Assembly: GCA_027924585.1 (NCBI GenBank)
Contig: BSBM01000763.1
Coordinates: forward strand, 1,567,001-1,631,000
Direction of reading: 5' to 3'
Source of the DNA: Larix kaempferi
Taxonomy: Eukaryota; Streptophyta; Pinopsida; Pinales; Pinaceae
Length of the DNA stretch: 64,000 nt
This document shows, one piece after another, positions 10,016-21,048 of this stretch. The stretch's first letter is position 1. The number at the start of each line of letters is the position of its first letter. The notes below the pieces were generated by a model. It worked only from the letters and a program-made list of their open reading frames with translations. It was not told the DNA's origin and made no database searches. The position numbers were made by a program, and so were the translations under genes.

Positions 10016-11628
10016 AATCTTGATTAATGTTAGAATTGACTTATCACCCTAGTAACAGTATGAATGCATGTGAATGATAGAAGACATTCATTGATTAGGG
10101 ATATATGATTGTACTAATGCACTGTGGTGTTGTATGAGGTTGATGTTGTTTGCTAACAAGATACAGGTACATCACGAAAGACAAATCAAGTTCCATGACC
10201 ATGACAACATGAAGACAAAGACTCATCCATAATCTTTGTTCTACTTATGAGGTATGTATGACTTTGTTATATTATGCTTAACCTATAAGATATGCAGGTT
10301 CTAGCACATGATCTCTAAATCATTGAAGAGAACAAAGAAGATATTGTTTAGGTATGTTAGAGATAACTAAGCAGGTATACTAATCCAGGTATGTTCTCCT
10401 ATGTCAAGTTAGAATCTTACCTTGTGTTAGGATCCCTTATATAAGTATACTTGGTATGATTGGTTATGCTTATTCATAAAACTAGTAATCAAGGGTTTAT
10501 GCATATTATGTCTCTTATCTTGATTGATGATTTAACTAACCAGAAGAGTCCTATGATCAAACAAGATTATGCATGAGTAAAAGAAGACTTTCCTGAAACC
10601 TTGAATACTAATGTTTATTATCTATGATCATGACTATACATATTCAAGATTATTTAGAATTATAATGTTTTGATAATATTGAGAATATACTAATGAACGT
10701 ATGTTTGTGTATGAGATCATGAGGATGACACTGGTGCACACTTGAGCATGCACAGTGGTACAGAATGAATAGAAGTTCAAAAGACATATAGAAGATCAAG
10801 CGGGAGGCAACCACGCAAACATAAAAGATAAGTATTTGAGTTGTTATTTGAAATAGTAAATGATATTGCTTGTATTAGGTTGTATGCATATTTGTATTCC
10901 TAGAATATATCATGCTGAGTGTAAACATTCATAGAGCATTGAATAGTATACTACTAATATGCATATGATTGGTAAGTTGGATAAACATTCCATTGTTGCT
11001 TGTCTAGAATGAAACCTCTTTGCTGACATGCTGAGAGCTGTGCACACTCTCGATAGTATGTTCTGGTAGAGATGGAAGGCATCTAGATAGCCACTGTATG
11101 CATACAGGATATGGGAAAGTGTTGTGCCAAAGTATTGGTCAAAATAGTTGCATAACTATGTAAATGATATTTGTATGCATAATAGGTTATCATATCAATA
11201 TGATTTGATGATTATGAAGTATTACTAGTCATGTCATTAATTTTGATTTGTAGGAAAGATCATGACGAATGATGAACACTAAACAAGCGATGGATGTTCA
11301 ACAAAAGGATTTACAAATCAAACACACTATAGAAGGCTCGTGGCTAGAAGATTCTCTTAGAAAGAGGAAGAGAATCATGATGAGATGTTTGGTCCAAGTG
11401 GCTAGATAAGACCATTATCTTAATAATGTAATTGAAGAGAGCTCTGTTCGGGTACCCAGGATCGATAGTGATCACCATGGGTGATGTGGATCTCAACCTT
11501 TGCTACAAGGTTGATTATGGTTTCTATACACAGATGACATGGATGCAAGAAGGAACTCACCACAGAGTTCGAATGATGTTGAGGCTTATATCAGTAGACC
11601 CATCTGACGAGAGATGGCATAGATAGAT
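10016..11628 (+). other. Conserved non-coding block of the A family (A1 copy)
   Basis: About 1.5 kb that is collinear with 16160-17785 in A2 and 42200-43580 in A3. It is AT-rich, full of stop codons in all frames and contains repeated AGGTATG-type motifs. I cannot assign it to a coding origin. Its conservation in three copies shows that it belongs to the element. Confidence 0.65.
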
Positions 11629-12436
11629 GGTTGCAGAAATGAAAATGAAAGATCTCAGATTGATGCATTACTTCCTAGGTCTGGAAGTATGGCAAGGCTC
11701 AGAAGGAATCTTTCTCAACCAGTGAAAGTATGTCGAGAAATATTAAAAGGACTTGATATGTTGGAATGGCCACTCTCATGGATTCCAAATTGAAGCTGTT
11801 AGCGAATGACTCATCAGAGTTAGTATATATAACTCTGTATAGACAAATTATTGGGTCATTGATGTATCTAACAAATACTAGGTTAGATATATGCTTTACT
11901 GTGAACACCTTGAGTCAGTATCTAGTAGAAACTAGATGTGTTCACTTGATAGTTGCAAAGCATGTGATGAGGTACCTAAAGGATACGATAGACTTTGATC
12001 TATGCTATCTTGGATATCATGACTTTTGATGGCTACACAGATGTTGATTTGGCAGAAAGTGTATCAGACAGGAAGAACACATCGAGAGGATGTTATTGTC
12101 TGGGATCAGCCCTGATCTCGTGGTTTAGCTGGAAGCAGTCTAGTGTGGCTCTCAGCACAAGCAGAATATATGGCTGCTTGCTCTGCTAGTTGTGAAGAAG
12201 TATGGCTTCAGGATTGTTTGACTTAGAGATAGAACCAACTATGATCCTATGTGGCAAACAGAGTTGTATCAAGATGACAGAGAATCCAGTGTTCCATGAT
12301 AAGTCAAAGCACATAGAGATTTGACAAGATATGGTGCAGAAAGGAACTATAAAGTTCGAATTTGTAACAGGTTACCAATGTACTGACCAAACCTCTACCT
12401 CAAGAAAATTTTGAGTATTTCCGAGACAAGCTTGGA
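11629..12436 (+). pseudogene. Broken copia RT/RNase H fragment (A1)
   Basis: Conceptual translation in shifting frames matches the end of RT and the RNase H of [54 protein letters not shown], and a final FEYFRDKLG. The catalytic YVDD part of RT is absent; compared with A2, about 165 bp are missing at 11628. Many stops and frameshifts make it non-functional. It shows that the A family descends from a full copia element related to B. Confidence 0.85.
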
Positions 12437-12559
12437 AGGACCCTCCTCGAAAGGGGGAGTGATGTGGTCACTTATGATGAGATTGCCTGCATTGATAGTG
12501 AGTTCGATGATGTGGATACCTATATTGGTGATGCCGACAGAAAGGTTGGTGGATGGTCC

Positions 12560-13150
12560 TCAGATAGGATCTAAGTTGACAAGGGGATTGCATCATCCTT
12601 GAACAGATGTTCTAAAAGGATCCGTAGACAGATGTCTCCGAGAAAGAAGAGGGATTGCATCATCCTTGAACACATGTTCTAAAGTGAGCCGTAGACATAT
12701 GTCTTCGAGAATGGAGTCCTTAGTGGACATGTGGGGATTGGATCATCCCTGGACTTCGGTCCTAAAGTGAGTCGTAGACATATGTCTTCCAGAATGAAGT
12801 CCTTAGTGGACATGTGGGCATTGGATCATCCCTAGATTTCAATCCTAAAGTGAGTCGTAGACATATGTCTCCGAGAATGAAACCCTTAGTGGACAGGTGG
12901 GGATTGTATCGTCCTCGGACTTCGGTCCCTTGAACTGATCCGTAGACGTATGGTCTTCGAGAATGAAGTCCTTAGTGGACAGGTGGGGATTGTATCGTCC
13001 CTGGACTTTGGTCCCTTGAATTGATCCGTAGACATATGGTCTCCGAGAATGAAGTCCTTAGTGGACAGGTGGGGATTGTATCGTCCCCGGACTTCAGTCC
13101 CTTGAATTGATTCGTAGACGTATGGTCTCCGAGAATGAATTCCTTAGTGG
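12560..13150 (+). repeat. Tandem array, 82-86 bp units (A1)
   Basis: About seven imperfect units carry GGATTGGATCATCC or GGATTGTATCGTCC, then TCCGTAGACRTATG and TCCGAGAATGAAGTCC. Starts of successive GGGGATT marks are near 12733, 12815, 12899, 12985 and 13071. The first units (12590-12700) are shorter and more diverged. Confidence 0.85.
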
Positions 13151-13640
13151 ACATGTGGGACTAATCATCCTTCGACCGTAAATCCCGTAATTCCGAAAGG
13201 AAGGATTGTCTTAAAAGAGATTGAGTGGGACTAATCATCCTTAGACCGTAAATCTTGTAATTCTGAAAGGAAGGATTGTCTTAAAAGAGATTGAGTGGGA
13301 CTAATCATCCTTAGACCGTAAATCCCGTAATTCCGAAAGGAAGGATTGTCTTAAAAGAGATTAAGTGGGACTTATCATCCTTAGACCGTAAATCCCGTAA
13401 TTCCGAAAGGAAGGATTGTCTTAAAAGAGATTGAGTGGGACTAATCATCCTTAGATCGTAAATCCCGTAATTCCAAAAGGAAGGATTGTCTTAAAAGAGA
13501 TTGAGTGGGACTAATCATCCTTAGACCGTAAATCCCGTAATTCCGAAAGGAAGGATTGTCTTAAAAGAGATTGAGTGGGATTAATCATCCTTAGACCGTA
13601 AATCCCTTAATTTCGAAAGGAAGGATAGTCTTAAACATGA
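13151..13640 (+). repeat. Tandem array, exact 70-bp units (A1)
   Basis: Seven units, with CTAATCATCC (or one-base variants) at 13161, 13231, 13301, 13371, 13441, 13511 and 13581, a strict 70-bp period. Each unit contains GGGACTAATCATCC, CGTAAATCCCGTAATTCC and AAGGATTGTCTTAAAAGAG. Unit-to-unit differences are few, which points to recent array expansion or homogenisation. Confidence 0.92.
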
Positions 13641-13718
13641 TTGTGATTGATCCCATAATTCTGAAAGAAAGGATCATGTGTATTGCAGAGTATGCTGCTA
13701 TTGTGTATACTTGACTGA

Positions 13719-14021
13719 TGAGGATACTTGTATTGATGAGGATACTTGTATTGATGATATGTATACTTGTATTGATGAGGATACTTGTATTAATGATATA
13801 TATTGTATTAATGATATATATTGTATTATTGTATATCCGGAGATGTTTATTCCTCCGTCGGAATGTGGTAATGATATATATTGTATTAATGATATATATT
13901 GTATTAATGAGGATACTTGTATTGATGAGGATACTTGTATTAATGATATATATTGTATTAATGATATATATTGTATTATTGTATATCCGGAGATGTTTAT
14001 TCCTCCGTCGGAATGTGGTAA
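13719..14021 (+). repeat. 150-bp duplication joining short repeats to an LTR fragment
   Basis: Short units of the GATGAGGATACTTGTATT and AATGATATATATTGTATT type lead into GTATATCCGGAGATG at 13831 and again at 13981, exactly 150 bp apart. The first LTR-like piece stops after GGAATGTGGTAA (13871) and the repeats restart; the second continues as the A2 5' LTR. The LTR edge has thus been copied into the array by a local duplication after A2 arrived. Confidence 0.8.
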
Positions 14022-14673
14022 CTTGGGTTATTAGACTTCCCTAGTGGGGGTCGGCCCTGTATGTGTTATGTGGGTCAAAGGGTTATTAGACCACCCTAAA
14101 GGGGTCGGCACAGTCAGTTGTAGTGGGGTATTTAACCCAATGGTTAAATACGAGCCTACATGATTTGTGTAAAAGACAAGTCGGAGTAGTGTATAAATAG
14201 AGGAGGTGTGTTCCTCATTTAACACACACTCACTCACTTGATGCTACAACAATAAATTAGTAAATAAATAGGTTATATACTATTAGTAATAGTAATTATT
14301 AGTAATTTATTAGTAATTATTAGTAATTATTAGTAATAGGTTATATACTATTAGTAATAGTAATTATTATTAGTAATTCTTAGTAATTAGTAATTTATTG
14401 TTGTAGCACTTGAGAGTAGCGCACTTGTGGAGGAGAGGTCTGCTATGGTGGAGGAGGAGTTCATGTCTTTGGTTTGCATCTTTGTATATTGCTGGTCATC
14501 TATATTGAGGAAGCTTTGCTGGGTTTTCTACCCCATGAGGGTTTCCCAGGATAAATCTATGTCTCTTGTGTTTATGCTGTGCTTGTTGTTTCTTCAGTGA
14601 TCCTGTATATGCTATTATTGTGAAATGGAATGCAATGATTCTATTTTCTCTCTTAGCATATTAAATCTTAACA
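13974..14673 (+). repeat. 5' LTR of A2, lacking its first ~26 bp and carrying a small insertion
   Basis: From 13974 it follows the A LTR to TTAACA at 14673. The terminal TGTTGAG..part is missing and is replaced by array sequence. A 167-bp element sits inside at 14242-14408. Removing it gives about 528 bp, matching the A2 3' LTR (554 bp) less 26. Confidence 0.85.
14242..14408. mobile_element. Small TIR element (167 bp) in the A2 LTR
   Basis: The ends TGCTACAACAATAAATTA and its exact inverse form a terminal inverted repeat of at least 18 bp, extendable to about 22 with one mismatch. cttga flanks it on both sides (14237-14241 and 14409-14413). The A2 3' LTR at 28690-28700 shows the empty site. 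The interior is built of TAGTAATTATTAG-type repeats and has no ORF. It looks like a MITE, but the 5-bp duplication with TG..CA ends does not fit the common hAT, Mutator, CACTA or PIF/Harbinger duplication lengths. Confidence 0.85.
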
Positions 14674-14685
14674 TGGTATTAGAGC
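14674..14685 (+). other. Primer binding site of A2 (one mismatch)
   Basis: TGGTATTAGAGC directly follows the LTR. It differs from the iMet-complementary TGGTATCAGAGC by one C-to-T change, probably mutation after insertion. Confidence 0.85.
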
Positions 14686-16160
14686 TAACCTGGAGTAAGG
14701 CAATGTATGGCACTTACGACACTTGCTTCTGTTGCGACAATTTGAAGGTTAGGGTTTTATATAGCAAAAACCCGTCATCGGGGAACTTTCGCAATAAATC
14801 CATTTATGCAACGTTTCAGGATCTAAAAAGTTTACAGGTCGTAGATAACATCCCCAGGTACCTTGTGTCCAAAGGGAACCCTCAGATTCGTTGTACTTTG
14901 TGAGTTATGATCAGTACAAGTTAGGGTTTCTGCCTCTTCCAGATCTCAGTCAAAATCAGGTGACCTAGGAAAAAAGGTCATAACCTGGGCTAGGAAGCTC
15001 CAAATGAAATTTAGTAAAAAGTGACAGGTAGTACATAGACTGTACTATATTAGGAAACTTTTCCAGAGACCGAAGCTGAACCAGTGACAAGTGGCACGCC
15101 ATACAAGTTCGCTCTCCTGTTTCATCCCATAAACAGGTCACGTTGCGACACTTGGCATAACATGGGCTAGGAAGCTCCAAATGAAATTTCGTAAAAAGTG
15201 ACAGGTAGTACACAGAATTTACTATCTCAAAAAACTTTTTCAGAGGCCGAAGATGAACCAGTGACACGTGGCATGCCGTACAAGTTCGCTCTCCTGTTTT
15301 ATCCCATAAACAGGTCACGTTGCGACACTTGGCATAACTCTCTCTCAGAAAATCCGATTGAGGTCAGACCTGTCGAGATGGAAAGATGACAGGTCAGGCT
15401 ACCACAAAAAATGTTTTCAGACCCTGTGGAGCAAAAAGTTCAGAGTTACAGCAGAAACAATCAGGTACATATTTCTGTCAAAACAGAATTATTTTTGGAG
15501 CACCTTCATTCATGGCTTCCGGAATTTAGGGTTTCGAAGAAAGTTAGAATTTTTGGAATCGGAATCCACGGCTGAATGCTACTCAGGAAAATCAAAATTT
15601 AGAGACCAAGATCGAATTTTTTGGTTGGGTAGAAGACCGGGCTTGATCAAACCCTAGTTCGGGATTTTGATCGGAAAGATGGAAAATTAGGGCTTCAGCA
15701 AAAGTTGGAATTTTTTAAGTCTGTAACCATGGCTGGAAGCTCCTCAAAAAAATAAGATTTGAGAGCCTTGGATTGAACCTTTTGATTGGACAAAAGGGTA
15801 GGCTTCTTCAAACCCTAGTTCGGGTTCCTGTCCAGAAGATCCAGAAGTTTCGAAGGCAATTTTGAGGGGTCAAATTTTGGAGATTTCAAAATTGAAGTAT
15901 GCTAGTTTGATCAGCTCAGCAAGACACATCCTTCCATCCATTTAGAAGTGTGAAAGTCAAAGATTGAATTTTTAGGGTTTCTCTAGAAAACCCTAATCAA
16001 GCTCCAGATCAAGTTTCAGGGGGAGTTGAGGCTAAGGCCTTACATAAGAAGACTACAAGAAGTCTCGACAGGTATGACTTAAGGAGGTTCAGGTATGTCT
16101 TGAAATCTGATTCTTGATTAAGTTCATAATGTGTTTGTCTTCATGTTATTTATTAGTACA
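14686..16160 (+). other. Leader and gag stub of A2, with internal 177-bp duplication
   Basis: It is collinear with the A1 and A3 leaders. A block beginning TGGGCTAGGAAGCTCC occurs at 14986 and 15163, a 177-bp tandem duplication that A1 lacks. The minus-strand ORF 14965-15318 is an artefact of this duplication. The gag scar lies near 16020-16060. Confidence 0.75.
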
Positions 16161-17785
16161 ATCTTGATTAATGTTAGAATTGTCTTATCACCCTAGTAAT
16201 AGTATGAATGCATGTGAATGATCGAAGACATTCATTGATTAGGGCTATATGATTATACTAATGCATTATGGTGTTGTATGAGGTTGATGTTGTTTGCTAA
16301 CAAGATACAGGTACATCACAAAAGACAAATCAAGTTCCTTAAACATGACAACATGAAGACAAAGACTCATCCATAATCTTTGTTCTACTTACGAGGTATG
16401 TATGACTTTGTTATATTATGCTTAACCTATGAGACATGCAGGTTCTAGCTCAGGATCTCTAAATCATTGAAGAGATTGTTTAGGTATGTTGTACATAACT
16501 AAGCAGGTATACTAATCCAAGTATGTTTTCCTATGTCAAGTTAGAATCTTACCTTGTGTTAGGATCCCTTATATAAGTATACTTGGTATGATTGGTTATG
16601 CTTATTCATAAAGTTAGTAATCAAGGGTTTATGCATATTATGTCTCTTATCTTGTTGATCTAATTAACCAGAAGAATACTATGATCAAACAAGAATATGC
16701 AGGAGTAAAAGAAGACTTCCCTAAAACCTTGAATATTATCTATAATCATGACTATACATTTTCAAGATTATTTAGAACTATAATGTTTTGATAACATTGA
16801 GAATATACTAATGAATGTATGTTTGTGTATGAGATCATGAGGATGACACTTGAGCATGCACAGTGGTACAGAATGAATAGAAGTTCAAAAGACATATAGA
16901 AGATCAAGCGGGAGGCAACCACACAAACATAAAAGATAAGTACTTGAGTTGTTATTTGAAATAGTAAATGATGTTTCCTGTAATAGGTTGTATGCATATT
17001 TGTATTCCAAGAATATATCATGCTGAGTGTAAACATTCATAGAGCATTGAACAATATACTACTAATATGCATATGATTGGTAAGTTGGACAAACATTCCA
17101 TTTTTGCTTGTCTAGAATGAAACCTCTTTGCTGACATGTTGAGAGCTGTGCACACTCTCGATAGTATGTTCTGGTAGAGATGGAAGGCATCTAGATAGCC
17201 ACTATATGCATACAGGATATGGAAAAGTGTTGTGCCAAAGTATTGGTCAAGATAGTTGCATAACTATGTAAATGATATCTGTATGCATAATAGGTTATCA
17301 TGTCAATATGATTTGATGATTATGAAGTATTACTAATCATGTAATTAAATTTTATTTGTAGGAAAGATCATGATGAATGATGAACACTGAACAAGCGATG
17401 GATGTTCAACAAAAGATTTACAAATCAAACACACTATAGAAGGCTTGTGGCTAGAAGATTCTCTTAGAAAGAGGAAGAGAATCATGATGAGATGTTTGCT
17501 CCAAGTGGCTAGATAAGACCATTCTCTTAATGGTGTAATTAAAGAAGAAGTGTGAATCAGGTTCTGTATGGGTTCCCAGGATCGATAATCAATTGATGAG
17601 CTTAATGATCACCATGGGTGATGTGGATCTCAACCTTTGCTACAAGGTTGAATATGGTTTCTATACACAGATGACATGGATGCAAGAAGGAACTCACCAC
17701 AGAGTTCAAATGATATTGAGGCTCATATCAGTAGACCCATATAACGAGAGATGGCACAGATAGATATGCAGAAGATCATTCAATG
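16161..17785 (+). other. Conserved non-coding block of the A family (A2 copy)
   Basis: Collinear with 10016-11628 in A1 and 42200-43580 in A3. Here the target of the A1 solo LTR is intact (TTAGTACAATCTTG near 16152-16166). No ORF or known domain is visible. Confidence 0.65.
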
Positions 17786-17789
17786 CAGA

Positions 17790-18775
17790 GTGTGAAGGGA
17801 GAATTGACAGTTTCTTGATAAGCTTGGGCTTTACCAAAAGTAAATTTGTTCCTAATCTTTACCTTAAGGTTGTGGATGATGAACCTATCATACCATTATT
17901 GTATGACGATGATCTCTTTCTGACAAGGAATGAGAAACAGATCATGAAAAGAAAGAAGAAGATGGCTGCAGAAATGGAAATGAAAGATCTCAGATTGATG
18001 CATTACTTCCTAGGTCTGGAAGTATGGCAAGGCTCAGAAGGAATCTTTCTCAATCAGGGAAAGTATGCTAAGAAATATTAAAAGGACTTGATGTGTTGGA
18101 ATGGCCACTCTCATGGATTCCAACTTGAAGTTGTTAGCAAATGACTCATCAAAGTTAGTGGATATAACTCTGTACAGACAAATTATTGAGTCATTGATGT
18201 GTCTAACGAATACTAGGTCAGATATATGCTTTGCTATGAACACCTTGAGTTAGTATCTAGTGGAAACTAGATGTGTTCACCTGTTAGTTGCAAAGCATGT
18301 GATGAGGTACCTAAAGGATACGATAGACTTTGATCTATGTTATCTTAGAGATCATGACTTCAGATGGCTACACAAATGTTGATTGGGCAGAAATTGTATC
18401 AGACAGGAAGAACACATCGAGAGGATGTTATTGTCTGGGATCAGCCATGATCTCGTGGTTTAGCAGGAAGCAATCTAGTGTGGCTCTCAGCACAAGTGGA
18501 ATATATGGCTGCTTGCTCTGGTAGTTGTGAAGTAGTATGGCTTCAGAATTGTTTAACATAAAAATGGACCCAACTGTGATCCTATGTGACAAACAGAGTT
18601 GTACCAAAATGGCAGAGAATCCAGTATTCCATGATAAGTCAAAGCACATAGAGATCTGAAATTTCTATATACAAGATATGGTGCAGAAAAGAATTAAAGT
18701 TCGAATTTGTAACAAGTTGACAATGTACTAATCAAACCTCTACCTCAAGTAAAGTTTTCCATGACGAACTTAAAT
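17790..18775 (+). pseudogene. Broken copia RT/RNase H fragment (A2)
   Basis: The longest frame, 17815-18081, reads [17 protein letters not shown] and MKDLRLMHYFLGLEVW, which is the RT palm of B. The catalytic YVDD is changed to YDDD. RNase H follows in broken frames (SDGYTNVDWAE, WFSRKQSSVALSTS) and the end corresponds to the final part of B pol. It retains more RT than A1 but nothing of gag, protease or integrase. Confidence 0.85.
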
Positions 18776-18899
18776 AGTTCAGAAGGACCCTCCTCGAAAG
18801 GGGGAGCGATGTGATCACTTATGATGAGATTGCCGACAGTGAGGTCGATGATGTGGATACCTATATTGGTGATGCCGACAGAGAGGTTGGTGGATGGTC

Positions 18900-19560
18900 C
18901 TTAGACAGGGTCTAAGGTGACAAGGGGATTGCATCATCCTTGAACACATGTTCTAAAAGGAACCATAAACAGGTGTCTCCGAGAAAGAAGGGGGATTGGA
19001 TCATCCCTGGACTTCAGTCCTAAAGAGAGCTGTAGACGTATGTCTTCAAAAATGAAGTCCTTGGTGGACATGAGGGGATTGGATCATCCCTGGACTTCAG
19101 TCCTAAAGAGAGCTGTAGACATATGTCTTCGAAAATGAAGTCCTTGGTGGACATGAGGGGATTGGATCATCCCTGGACTTCAGTCCTAAAGAGAGTCGTA
19201 GACGTATGTCTTCGAGAATGAAGTCCTTGGTGGACATGAGGGGATTGGATCATCCATGGACCTCAGTCCTAAAAGGATCTGTAGACAGGTGTCTCCGAGA
19301 AAGAAGAGGGATTGCATCATCCTTGAACACATGTTCTAAAAGGAGCCGTAGACAGGTGTCTCCGAGAAAGAAGAGGGATTGCATCATCCTTGAACACATG
19401 TTCTAAAAGGAGCCGTAGACAGATGTCTTCGAGAATGAAGTCCTTCGTGGACATGTGAGGATTGGATCATCCCTGGACTTCAGTCCTAAAGAGAGTCATA
19501 GACATGATGTCTCTGAGAATTGAAGATAGGACTGCATCATCCCTGAACTAGGTTCAAAAT
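18900..19560 (+). repeat. Tandem array, ~70-85 bp units (A2)
   Basis: Units alternate between a GGATTGGATCATCC..CCTAAAGAGAG..GTAGAC..ATGTCTTCGA type and a GGATTGCATCATCC..TTGAACACATGTTC..GTGTCTCCGAGA type. They are homologous to the A1 array at 12560-13150 and the A3 array at 43600-44060. Confidence 0.85.
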
Positions 19561-20225
19561 GTACGTGATGGGATTGCATCGTCCCTAGACATGAGACTTG
19601 TCTTAAAGTGATAAGGATTGATCATCCTAGAAATTGATCGGGATTGCATCGTCCCTAGACATGAGACTTGTCTTAAAGTGATAAGGACTGATCATCCTGG
19701 AACTTGATCGGGATTGCATCATCCCTAGACATGAGACTTGTCTTAAAGGTACGTGTGAGGACTGCATTGTCAATGAACTAGGTTCAAAATGTACGTGATG
19801 GGATTGCATCGTCCCTAGACATGAGACTTGTCTTAAAGTGATAAGGACTGATCATCCTGGAACTTGATCGGGATTGCATCGTCCCTAGACATAAGACTTT
19901 TCTTAAAGTGATAAGGATTGATCATCCTGGAACTTGATCGGGATTGCATCGTCCCTATACATGAGACTTGTCTTAAAGTGATAAGGACTGATCATATTGG
20001 AACTTGATCAGGAGTGCATCATCCCTAGACATGAGACTTGTCTTAAAGGTACGTGTGAGGACTGCATCGTCCATGAACTGGGTTCAAAATGTATGTGATG
20101 GGATTGCATCATCCCTAGACATGATACTTGTCTTAAAGTGATAAGGACTGATCATCCTAGAACTTGATCTGGATTGTATCATCCATGGACCTATGTCCTA
20201 AAGAGAGCGGGATTGATCATCCTGT
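19561..20225 (+). repeat. Tandem array, mainly 70-bp units (A2)
   Basis: Units contain GGGATTGCATCGTCCC, ACATGAGACTTGTC, TTAAAGTGATAAGGACTG and ATCATCCTGGAACTTGATC. Starts at 19570, 19640, 19710, 19800, 19870, 19940, 20010 and 20100 give a 70-bp period, broken twice by inserted ~20-40-bp pieces of the AGGACTGCATCGTCC type that dominates in A3. Confidence 0.88.
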
Positions 20226-20291
20226 AATATGATCGTGTGTGTTGCAGAGTATGCTGCTATGTATTGATGATAGATGTATTAGTGAGAATAC

Positions 20292-20720
20292 TTGCTTTTG
20301 ATGATAGATGTATTAGTGAGAATACATGTTTTTGATGATATATGTATTAGTAAGAATACATGTTTTGATGATAGATGTATTGGTGTGGATACTAATACAG
20401 ATGATCCAGATGTTGTAGATCGAGATGATCTAGATGTTGTAGATCGAGATGGTCCAGATGATGTAGATCGAGATGATCCAGATGCTGTAGATCGAGATGA
20501 TCCAGATGCTGTAGATCGAGATTATCCAGATGTTGTAGATCATGATGATCCAGATGCTGTAGATCGAGATGATCCAGATGCTGTAGATCGAGATGATCTA
20601 GATGCTGTAGATCGAGATGATCCAGATGCTGTAGATCGAGATGTTCCAGATGCTGTAGATCGTGATGAACTAGATGCTATAGATCGAGATGATGTGACAG
20701 TGCTGATCGTGTTGATCTAG
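20292..20720 (+). CDS. Asp-rich repeat ORF in A2 (doubtful gene)
   Basis: A 142-codon ORF whose core, 20400-20687, is 12 copies of a 24-bp unit (gatgatccagatgctgtagatcga) encoding DDPDAVDR. Because 24 is a multiple of three and the unit has no stop in this frame, an open frame is expected by chance once the array exists. The product would be strongly acidic, about one Asp in two residues. There is no recognised family, and the ATG at 20292 has no special support. A comparable Asp-rich frame occurs at the same place in A1 and A3, the only argument for function. Confidence 0.3.
   Translation: MLLMIDVLVRIHVFDDICISKNTCFDDRCIGVDTNTDDPDVVDRDDLDVVDRDGPDDVDRDDPDAVDRDDPDAVDRDYPDVVDHDDPDAVDRDDPDAVDRDDLDAVDRDDPDAVDRDVPDAVDRDELDAIDRDDVTVLIVLI
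20400..20687 (+). repeat. 24-bp tandem array, 12 units (A2)
   Basis: Twelve units of a 24-bp GATC-containing repeat, each differing from the consensus by nought to three bases. The same unit makes the array at 45646-46004 in A3. Confidence 0.93.
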
Positions 20721-21010
20721 ACGACGATGCTGATGATTGTGTGATGACGATGCTGATGATCGTATGATGACGATGCTGACGATCGTGAGGATTCAGATAT
20801 TGATGTTGTTGTAGTTGTTTGAGTGCTGCAGAATATAAAGACTCAGTACTGAAGATGTTGATGTTCCAGTATTGAAGATGTTCCAGTAACTGGTTGAGTT
20901 ACAGATGATGTTGAGAAAGCTTCCAATGATTTATAGATGTATCATGTATGATGTTAATGACTCCTTGCTCGTGCAGATGCTGTTATAATATCCTTCTCGT
21001 TAAGGGGGAG
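20688..21010 (+). other. 3' non-coding tail and polypurine tract of A2
   Basis: The tail is shared with A1 (29400-29710) and A3 (46010-46369), including CCAGTATTGAAGATGTTCC and CCAATGATTTATAGATG. It ends in the polypurine tract aagggggag at 21002-21010, next to the 3' LTR. Confidence 0.8.
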
Positions 21011-21048
21011 TGTTGAGATATTGTAACTTCAAAGAATATTATTGTATA
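21011..21048 (+). repeat. 3' LTR of A2, first part (split by B)
   Basis: It opens TGTTGAGATATTGTAACTTC and reaches ATTGTATA, where B begins. The LTR resumes at 28449 after the duplicated gtata. Confidence 0.88.

Noticed and set aside
13678-14044. Two overlapping ORFs of 118 and 108 codons
   Set aside because: Low-complexity readings of short repeats plus an LTR edge duplicated at 150-bp spacing.
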